In this document: piece by piece, positions 5,383-10,577 of the stretch
How the letters are laid out: each line of letters begins with the position of its first letter
How positions within the stretch are numbered: position 1 is the stretch's first letter
Notes under the pieces: generated by a model
What the model saw: the letters and a program-made list of their open reading frames with translations, nothing else
Databases searched by the model: none
What the model was told of the DNA's origin: nothing
Translations under genes and position numbers: made by a program
NCBI GenBank assembly: GCA_946886475.1
Contig: CAMPIQ010000129.1
Location: 1-10,577, forward strand
DNA from: an uncultured Chitinophagales bacterium
GTDB lineage: Bacteria > Bacteroidota > Bacteroidia > Chitinophagales > Chitinophagaceae
Direction: 5' to 3'
DNA: 10,577 bases

Positions 5383-7668
5383 TTATTTTTTATAGAAAGT
5401 GAAATGACCGCCAAACTGCATCATGTCCAGGCGCAGCATTCCATACTGCGGATTCTGATAATTGCTTTTATTCAGCATATTCTGCTTGATCAGGAAATAC
5501 AATTTCTCTGAGGTCATACATCCATTTGCTTCATCCAGCAGGCGGGTGAGGGTGTTCATAAATAAATTGGAATTGGGCACCGGAGTAAGGGCTCCGCTGG
5601 TAAGTGCCGTAAAACCGCTGTTCTCATTTGCAATATTACATTCCGTTTCATTCGTAGTTTTATTTCCCTGTTGAAGAAGAATACCACTGAAACAGGCATC
5701 AGCTACAACCAGGGTGTGTTTTGTATTGATATTCTGCAGATAATCGCTCAATTCACCAATAGAGAGGTAATTCTTTCTTTGTTTTTTCACAGCATCACGG
5801 GGCAACCAGAATCCTGATTTTCCCAATGTATCTCCATGGCCGGAATACACCAGTAGAAAATGATCTGTAGGTTTCAGCGAATTAAAGAACAACAGGTTGT
5901 TGATGATCTCTGTTTTATCGGGGTTCACCAGGAATTTCACGTTGGCTTCAGGAAAATCATATTTGCCGGTGAGGGTTTTTTTAAGTGCTTTCAGTTCAGC
6001 AACCGGTCCATTGTTTTTATTGCCCGGATCATTCAATGGATTAATTGCCGGATCGTCATACTGTTCCACTGCAATCATCAAAGCATAATAATTGCTCTTG
6101 CGGCTCGCCGGACTATACACAAATTTTCTTTTTTCTGAAATTCCCTGTGTGCCGGCCTGTGTTTCCACTTTGATGTAAACTTCATTTATGCCTTCCTTTA
6201 AAAAGAGGTTCTGGGAAATAAAGTCCTTACAATCTGCTTCAACACCCAGTCCCTTTTCACCGGTAACCGGTATCTCTTTCCCGTTAACCACTATTACTTT
6301 TCTTGAGATGGTACCCTGGGTTGAAATACATGCTTTAATAGAAACAGTGGAGGTCATGGTTTCAACCGATTGTTCGAAAGGAAAATCCCAGGTAATAACT
6401 GGCTTATTATTCCTCACTATAAGATCGTTAACAGCAGTGAGCGAACTTTTTATTGTATAATTATTTGGTTCGATCCTGAGTGCGAGTTCAAGGTCTTCTT
6501 TTGCACCATCATAATTGCCCATGCATTTTTTGGCTTCGGCACGGTCTGTATAATAATCAATGCTATTGATCTTACCATTCGCTATTGTGTATAACCTTAT
6601 GGCTTCACTGAAGTAAACAATAGCTTCGGAACATTTATTCTGGCACTTTAATATGGCGCCTTTGGTGTGGTTGTTATATGATGTGCTTTTGAGTTCAATA
6701 GATTTGTTAATATCACTTAATGCGCTGTAGCAATATCCGCTGAGGTACTTACACCAGGCCCGGTTATTCCAGACTCCTGCGTCCGTTGCATTCAGGTTGA
6801 GCGCCTTATCGTAATATTCAATTGCAGCGAGGTATTCTTTCTTTCCAAGTTTTTCATCTGCCAGCTGCACATAATTTTTATACAGGTTGGCATTGCTTTT
6901 TGAAGCATCCCTGAATACCACTGAAGAAATCCTCCTGGATTTATCCCATTCTGTTTTGATCTTGTCGGCAGGAAAATTAAGTTCCGGAATAAAAATGGTT
7001 TCTCCTTTCTGGGTGCTTTTTTGCGTCATCACCACATACCATTTCTCACCATCGCTTTCCACAGTAGAGATATTGTATTTCTCATCATACTTTTCCTGTA
7101 TCCACTTGGTTGGAAATTCTTCGCTCACCTTGAAGGATTGTTTTTCATAAACATCCAGTACCGAAAGTACCACGCACCATAAACCATTGGCATAAGCCAG
7201 GTCGGTAATATTATACCTGGTATTTTCTTTCCATTTATCCTTTACAAATTTTTCTATTTCTTCCCAGGTATACCGTGTAGCCCACGACTGGTATTTATAG
7301 CCGGTGTTGTTGGTAGAGATCACAAACCAGTTACCAGCTCCATAAGTTACTTTGGTAATGTGCTGACCTGCATCCCATTTTTTATTGACCCAGTCTGCAG
7401 GGAATTTAGTATCCCAATTCCAGGATATATCTGTTTTCACCGTTACTTTACTGGAAACTGCATACCATTTGCCGTTACCATATACCACTTCATTTACAAC
7501 CTTGCTTTTCTTGGCCTCATCAAGAATGAATTGTTCAACTCCTTTCAGGTCATTAAAATAATTATAGGATTGCTCACCAGAACCCTGGGTCATTATAGCC
7601 GTCCAATTACTTTGGGAAAAAACAACGGATTGCAGCAGAAGCGCACAAATAAGTAGTGCAGTTCTCAT
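5383..7668 (-). CDS. secreted caspase-like (C14) protein with W-rich repeats and TPRs
   Basis: Multidomain exported protein of 761 residues. Residues 1-18 are a signal peptide (LLICALLLQSVVFS). Residues about 20-252 hold W-rich repeats: W-(T/Y/F/C)-x-(I/V)-(M/S/L) strands at 22, 68, 114, 164 and 210, alternating with (F/Y)(P/T)-x-x-(W/I)-x-x-(K/E)-(W/Y)-D-type helices and IT/IS strands. This resembles DUF7477. Residues about 258-415 are three or four TPRs (AAIEYYDKALNLN, ALSDINKSIELK, EAIVYFSEAIRLY, GAKEDLELALRIEP). Residues about 422-518 are Ig-like. Residues about 525-761 form the C14 protease domain, with the catalytic His611 in YSGHG, Cys659 in DACFSG and GFWLPRDA at 619-626. The dyad is intact. 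No type IX sorting domain or membrane anchor is visible at the C-terminus, so it is probably periplasmic or soluble. It is the first gene of a two-gene operon with the papain-like gene and divergent from the DUF2851 gene. Confidence 0.88.
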   Translation of the reverse strand: MRTALLICALLLQSVVFSQSNWTAIMTQGSGEQSYNYFNDLKGVEQFILDEAKKSKVVNEVVYGNGKWYAVSSKVTVKTDISWNWDTKFPADWVNKKWDAGQHITKVTYGAGNWFVISTNNTGYKYQSWATRYTWEEIEKFVKDKWKENTRYNITDLAYANGLWCVVLSVLDVYEKQSFKVSEEFPTKWIQEKYDEKYNISTVESDGEKWYVVMTQKSTQKGETIFIPELNFPADKIKTEWDKSRRISSVVFRDASKSNANLYKNYVQLADEKLGKKEYLAAIEYYDKALNLNATDAGVWNNRAWCKYLSGYCYSALSDINKSIELKSTSYNNHTKGAILKCQNKCSEAIVYFSEAIRLYTIANGKINSIDYYTDRAEAKKCMGNYDGAKEDLELALRIEPNNYTIKSSLTAVNDLIVRNNKPVITWDFPFEQSVETMTSTVSIKACISTQGTISRKVIVVNGKEIPVTGEKGLGVEADCKDFISQNLFLKEGINEVYIKVETQAGTQGISEKRKFVYSPASRKSNYYALMIAVEQYDDPAINPLNDPGNKNNGPVAELKALKKTLTGKYDFPEANVKFLVNPDKTEIINNLLFFNSLKPTDHFLLVYSGHGDTLGKSGFWLPRDAVKKQRKNYLSIGELSDYLQNINTKHTLVVADACFSGILLQQGNKTTNETECNIANENSGFTALTSGALTPVPNSNLFMNTLTRLLDEANGCMTSEKLYFLIKQNMLNKSNYQNPQYGMLRLDMMQFGGHFTFYKK

Positions 7669-7685
7669 AAGTTTTAGTTTTTTGC

Positions 7686-7718
7686 GTAAATTAAATAAAA
7701 ATAATCCCCAATCCCAAA
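7686..7718 (-). promoter_or_regulatory. candidate promoter of the caspase-papain operon
   Basis: On the minus strand TTTG (7718-7715) is followed after 21 bases by TAATTTAC (7693-7686), a partial match to TAnnTTTG, and the ATG follows 17 bases later. The stretch AATTTACGCAAAAAA just upstream of this gene closely resembles AATTTAGGCAAAAAA before the osmC-family gene, which suggests both mark the same kind of site. The -7 match is imperfect, so this is tentative. Confidence 0.3.
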
Positions 7719-7728
7719 CGTTAAGGCC

Positions 7729-9015
7729 ATGACTGAGAAACTTTTACAATATATATGGCAAAACCAATATTTCGATACATCATCATTACATACTACCGAT
7801 GGGGAAAAAGTAGAAATCATTTCTGCCGGGAAACTCAATACAGCTGCGGGTCCTGACTTTTCCGGAGCACTGATAAGAATTGGAGAAACCCTGCTTGCGG
7901 GCTCAGTTGAATTACATATAAAAACTTCTCTATGGAATAATCATGGTCACCAGTTTGATGATAATTATAAAAAAGTTGTTTTACATGTTGTTTACAACCA
8001 TGATGATTTTTTTACTCCTTTCATTCCAGTACTGGAATTACAACCCCTGATCCCCACATTTTTATTGGAGCGGTATGACCTGTTAATGAGGTCGCAGCAT
8101 TTTATTCCCTGTTCGGGATCAGTTCATACAGTAAATGAACTTGTATGGACAGCATGGAAGGAAAGACTCCTGGCTGAAAGGCTTTCCAGGAAGTCAGAAA
8201 TGGTTTTGGGTTTTCTGGAACAGAATCATTTTCACTGGGAAGAAACTTTATGGTGGATGCTTGCCAGAAATTTCGGGAGCAGTACCAATGCTGATGCATT
8301 TGAATGCATGGCACGCTCCATACCTGTCAACATCCTTTCTAAGCATAAATCACAGCTAATTCAGCTTGAGGCCTTGCTATTGGGACAGGCCGGCCTGTTG
8401 CAAAGTGAATTCAATGAATCCTATCCATTACTTCTTCAAAGAGAGTACAGGTTCCTGCAAAGAAAATACCAGCTTCAAAGGATATCAATTCCCATGCAAT
8501 TCATGAGAATGAGGCCTGCCAACTTTCCCACTGTCAGGCTTGCCCAATTAGCCGGTTTGATACATAATTCCTCCCAATTGTTTTCAACTTTCATAGAGAC
8601 CGGTGAACTTCACAATATAAAAGACCTGTTACGATCAACTGCCAACGATTACTGGCATTATCATTACCGGCTTGATGAAGCATCTGAATATAAAATAAAG
8701 AACACAGGAGAGGAGATGATTCAGAATATCATAATCAATACCCTTGTTCCGGTATTGTTTGCATACGGCCTTTATCATAAAAATGAACAATATTGTAACA
8801 AGGCCATTAAATGGATGGAAGAACTGAAAGCAGAATCAAATGCGATCATTAAACGATTTGCGGAATTTAACATCCGTGCCGTTTCCGCCTGTGATTCACA
8901 GGCACTCCTGGAATTAAAAACAGCATACTGCGATCACAGGCAGTGTCTGAAATGCAGTATCGGAAATGCCTTATTAAAAACTGGCGATCATAATACCGAA
9001 CGGGCTTTCTTATAG
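7729..9015 (+). CDS. DUF2851 family protein
   Basis: Member of DUF2851, a Bacteroidota-centred family of unknown function; 428 residues, full length. The N-terminal signature is clear: LLQYIWQNQYFD, then LNTAAGPDFSGA at 36-47, GSVELHIKTSLWNNHGHQFD at 58-77 and VVLHVVYNHDD at 83-93. The helical middle has LVWTAWKERLLAERLSRK at 138-155, FHWEETLWWMLARNFG at 168-183 and LEALLLGQAGLL at 213-224. The C-terminus carries YCDHRQCLKCSIG with Cys401, Cys406 and Cys409; Cys128 in FIPCSG could be a fourth ligand. The PDF-(16)-ELH spacing recalls the PD-(D/E)xK nuclease core, which would suit DNA work, but that is my inference only. No signal peptide is present, so it is probably cytoplasmic. It is divergent from the caspase-like gene, and its last 28 bases overlap the antisense lipoprotein gene. 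Confidence 0.85.
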   Translation: MTEKLLQYIWQNQYFDTSSLHTTDGEKVEIISAGKLNTAAGPDFSGALIRIGETLLAGSVELHIKTSLWNNHGHQFDDNYKKVVLHVVYNHDDFFTPFIPVLELQPLIPTFLLERYDLLMRSQHFIPCSGSVHTVNELVWTAWKERLLAERLSRKSEMVLGFLEQNHFHWEETLWWMLARNFGSSTNADAFECMARSIPVNILSKHKSQLIQLEALLLGQAGLLQSEFNESYPLLLQREYRFLQRKYQLQRISIPMQFMRMRPANFPTVRLAQLAGLIHNSSQLFSTFIETGELHNIKDLLRSTANDYWHYHYRLDEASEYKIKNTGEEMIQNIIINTLVPVLFAYGLYHKNEQYCNKAIKWMEELKAESNAIIKRFAEFNIRAVSACDSQALLELKTAYCDHRQCLKCSIGNALLKTGDHNTERAFL

Positions 9016-9122
9016 CCACCCCCTGCAGCTTTTTCCGGTGTCAGGTTACGGGAGCAGGAAGCCAGGATAAAAATAATAATGGCAAATAGCAGGATCCGGA
9101 AGATCCATAATTTAATAGTCAT
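8988..9122 (-). CDS. small lipoprotein, 44 residues, function unknown
   Basis: A short gene read on the minus strand from ATG at 9122 to TGA at 8990-8988. The product has a textbook lipoprotein signal: MTIKLWIFR, a hydrophobic core LLFAIIIFI, then the lipobox LASC with the lipidated Cys23. The mature part is only 22 residues, SRNLTPEKAAGGGYKKAR then SVL, basic and without cysteines. This combination (charged start, core, exact lipobox, stop soon after) is unlikely by chance. I have an impression of tiny Bacteroidota lipoproteins with a similar CSRxxTPxEAA tail but cannot verify it. It lies 82 bases downstream of the osmC-family gene on the same strand and overlaps the 3' end of the DUF2851 gene by 28 bases, antisense. 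A minus-strand TAGATTTA about 16 bases before the ATG is a weak -7 candidate. Role unknown; an outer- or inner-membrane-anchored peptide is likely. Confidence 0.6.
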   Translation of the reverse strand: MTIKLWIFRILLFAIIIFILASCSRNLTPEKAAGGGYKKARSVL

Positions 9123-9204
9123 AGGTGCGGATTTGGATCTAAATCTAATTACTAAACCTTTCAATTCATAACAAAATGCTTGGTTTTATTACCTGGGAAT
9201 TTTT

Positions 9205-9618
9205 CTATGACCAGCTGCCCCAGTCAATATTCACTTCTATTTCAGGGTGCAGACTGAGTTGAACAGGACAGGTACGGCCTGTATTTTTCAATATCTGTTT
9301 TGATTTATCATCGGTTTCCCTCAAACTTTCAGGAATATGAAAAAAAATGTTAATGGTGCCTACCCGCCTGGGATCTGATTTCATGATCTTTTCCACTTCA
9401 ATACGGATGCCATTCAGATCAAAACCCAATGTTCTGGCTTTAATGCCCATAACCGTGACCATGCAGGTAGCAAGCGAAGTTGCCATAAGGTCGGTAGGTG
9501 AAAACCGCTCACCTTTTCCATTGTTATCTACAGGGGCATCCGTCTCAAAATGATCACCGGAACGAAGATGGGTACAAACCGTTCGCAGGTCTCCTGCGTA
9601 TTCAACTGTTGATGTCAT
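9205..9618 (-). CDS. OsmC/Ohr family protein (thiol peroxidase type)
   Basis: OsmC-superfamily protein of 137 residues, the usual size. Characterised members reduce organic hydroperoxides with a pair of cysteines and act as cytoplasmic dimers. Both redox cysteines are visible: Cys52 in the buried helix ATSLATCMVTVMGIKA and Cys117 in RTCPVQLSLHP. The preceding GERFSPTDL at 36-44 carries the conserved Glu and Arg region. The H..TD.P...GKGE.FSPTDL opening belongs to the broader YhfA/OsmC group rather than classical Ohr, so the physiological substrate is uncertain. No signal peptide. It is divergent from the exported-protein gene across 43 bases and may be co-transcribed with the small lipoprotein gene 82 bases downstream. 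Confidence 0.9.
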   Translation of the reverse strand: MTSTVEYAGDLRTVCTHLRSGDHFETDAPVDNNGKGERFSPTDLMATSLATCMVTVMGIKARTLGFDLNGIRIEVEKIMKSDPRRVGTINIFFHIPESLRETDDKSKQILKNTGRTCPVQLSLHPEIEVNIDWGSWS

Positions 9619-9637
9619 ACTTTTTTGCCTAAATTTA
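9609..9637. promoter_or_regulatory. candidate promoter with palindromic -7 element between divergent genes
   Basis: TAAATTTA at 9630-9637 is its own reverse complement and matches TAnnTTTG at 7 of 8 positions on both strands. On the plus strand a TTG at 9609-9611 lies 18 bases upstream, a suitable -33 distance, with the GTG start of the exported-protein gene 24 bases downstream. On the minus strand the osmC-family ATG begins 11 bases further on, but no clear -33 partner is seen. One shared element could serve both directions. Confidence 0.3.
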
Positions 9638-9661
9638 CGTTGAACAACATATTCTTATTGC

Positions 9662-10462
9662 GTGAAAAAAATAATTCTATTCCTGTTTGTTGCGGTTGCC
9701 GGCCTTGAAGGATCAGCCCAGGATTCCACTTCGAGGATGACCAGATCTGATAAAAAAGCAGAAAAAAGACAAAAGATCAATGCCATTATAAAACAGGAGG
9801 AAGAAGGTAATCTTTCTTTCCGTAAACAAAATTCCTTTGGCATCCAGCTCAGGACAAACGGATATGGATTTTTCTATGAACTGGGTAAAAGAAGATCACC
9901 AAGATATTCCAACCTTTACCTTTTTGAATTTACTGAGATCAAAGACCGTAAGGAAGATAAGTTAGGAGGTGCTGAAAATTTTTTCAGCAATTCTTATGTA
10001 TTTGGCAAACAAAATAATTTCTACCAGTTCAAACTTGGGTTTGGACAACAATATATACTTGGTCAGAAAGGAAATAAAAACGGGGTTGCAGTAACTGCAA
10101 ATGTCACCGCCGGACTTTCCATGGGATTGCTTAAGCCTTATTATCTGCAGGCCATTGATTCCGCAGGCCGTGAAGTAACCATCAGCTATGAACAGGACAG
10201 TATTACCTTTCTCGACCGTGGGTCCATAATTGGTGGAGCAGGTTTCACAAAAGGATGGAGTGAACTCAAATTAAAACCCGGACTATTTGTTAAAGCCGCA
10301 TTGAGATTTGATTTCGGCCGGTACAACGAAAGGATACAGGCGCTTGAAATAGGAATGAGCGTTGAAGGCTTTGCTCAAAAGATCCCCATGCTGGTATACA
10401 ATGAACCCAGACGGCTTTTCTTCCAAAGTCATATAGCTTTCGTTTTTGGAAGCAGGAAATAG
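9662..10462 (+). CDS. exported protein of unknown function, probable outer-membrane beta-barrel
   Basis: Not recognised as a named family. The 266-residue product begins at GTG, giving MKKIILFLFVAVAGLEGSAQ, a clear signal peptide cleaved near residue 20; no ATG fits this signal. Residues about 21-50 are highly charged (RMTRSDKKAEKRQKINAIIKQEEEG) and probably helical. From about residue 54 onward the chain alternates polar and apolar residues with many aromatic and Gly residues (SFGIQLRTNGYGFFYELGKRR, YQFKLGFGQQYILG, VTANVTAGLSMGLL, LKPGLFVKAALRFDFGRY, LEIGMSVEGFA), like a transmembrane barrel. It ends with HIAFVFGSRK, a plausible last strand. It is divergent from the osmC-family gene and followed by heptad repeats. 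Cell location is inferred from strand pattern; a soluble periplasmic beta protein is the alternative. Confidence 0.75.
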   Translation: MKKIILFLFVAVAGLEGSAQDSTSRMTRSDKKAEKRQKINAIIKQEEEGNLSFRKQNSFGIQLRTNGYGFFYELGKRRSPRYSNLYLFEFTEIKDRKEDKLGGAENFFSNSYVFGKQNNFYQFKLGFGQQYILGQKGNKNGVAVTANVTAGLSMGLLKPYYLQAIDSAGREVTISYEQDSITFLDRGSIIGGAGFTKGWSELKLKPGLFVKAALRFDFGRYNERIQALEIGMSVEGFAQKIPMLVYNEPRRLFFQSHIAFVFGSRK

Positions 10463-10466
10463 AGAA

Positions 10467-10501
10467 GCTACCAACAACAAGCTGCGAGCTGTGAGACATC
10501 A
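10467..10501 (+). repeat. degenerate heptad repeat after the exported-protein gene
   Basis: GCT recurs at 10467, 10481 and 10488, all in a 7-base register, with units GCTACCA, GCTGCGA and GCTGTGA and weaker units between and after. The GCT-led heptad form matches the right half of the array at 3933-3981, pointing to one repeat family in this genome. Confidence 0.5.
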
Positions 10502-10550
10502 CCACTCTTTAGGTTTTTTCATCAATAATCAGGAAATTTGCAGCATTCTC

Positions 10551-10577
10551 TTGACTCTTGACTCTTGACTCTTGACT
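10551..10577 (+). repeat. perfect TTGACTC heptanucleotide tandem array, cut by the window end
   Basis: Three exact TTGACTC units at 10551, 10558 and 10565 are followed by a fourth cut after six bases at the window edge. The bases just before, CATTCTC at 10544-10550, may be a decayed unit. True array length cannot be seen. It is in non-coding DNA, 88 bases after the last stop codon. Confidence 0.9.

Noticed and set aside
3977..7668. Caspase-like gene as part of an antiphage defence island.
   Set aside because: Both proteases are exported, and no nucleotide-sensing, gasdermin, TIR or other defence gene is near; surrounding genes are housekeeping.
10502..10577. Intrinsic terminator after the exported-protein gene, suggested by the T-run at 10514-10519.
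   Set aside because: Only a two-base stem precedes the T-run; no credible hairpin could be drawn.

Overview
This 10.6 kb window reads as ordinary chromosomal DNA of a Bacteroidota bacterium, most likely of the family Chitinophagaceae. The reasons are: gene families largely confined to or typical of that phylum (DUF2520 Rossmann protein, DUF2851, papain-type peptidase with a DUF4384-like tail); -7-like elements close to the Bacteroidota consensus TAnnTTTG rather than TATAAT; weak or absent Shine-Dalgarno sequences; and signal peptides ending in xAQ or FSQ. The window holds eleven protein genes: ten long ones and one 44-codon lipoprotein gene. I see no tRNA, rRNA, insertion sequence, integrase or CRISPR array.

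Layout. An alpha/beta hydrolase gene (minus, 43-888) is divergent from a rightward block (994-3953): DUF2520 protein, KdsC-like phosphatase, UbiA-family prenyltransferase and Maf nucleotide pyrophosphatase. The last three are packed with gaps of 8 and 3 bases, and a 165-base gap with its own candidate promoter separates them from the DUF2520 gene. This gene order is a familiar Bacteroidota housekeeping neighbourhood: Kdo synthesis, polyprenyl transfer and nucleotide-pool sanitation or cell-cycle control.

Convergent to maf lies a two-gene leftward operon (7668-3977). It encodes a secreted multidomain caspase-like (C14) protein, with W-rich repeats, TPRs, an Ig-like linker and the protease domain. 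Two bases after its stop codon starts a secreted papain-like (C1) peptidase with a DUF4384-like tail. This pair of cysteine proteases is the most system-like element here.

Divergent from the caspase gene is a DUF2851 gene (7729-9015). Its extreme 3' end overlaps, antisense, a tiny lipoprotein gene (9122-8988) with a clear lipobox. Next come a leftward OsmC-family gene and, divergent from it across 43 bases, a rightward exported protein of unknown function, probably an outer-membrane barrel.

The best non-coding signal is a family of degenerate heptanucleotide tandem repeats at gene 3' ends: 1751-1764 (end of the DUF2520 gene), 3933-3981 (shared by maf and the papain gene), 10467-10501 (after the last gene) and a perfect TTGACTC array at 10551-10577 running off the window. 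In two cases the repeat supplies the last codons and the stop codon of the gene. All function calls rest on motif reading; no database search was possible.
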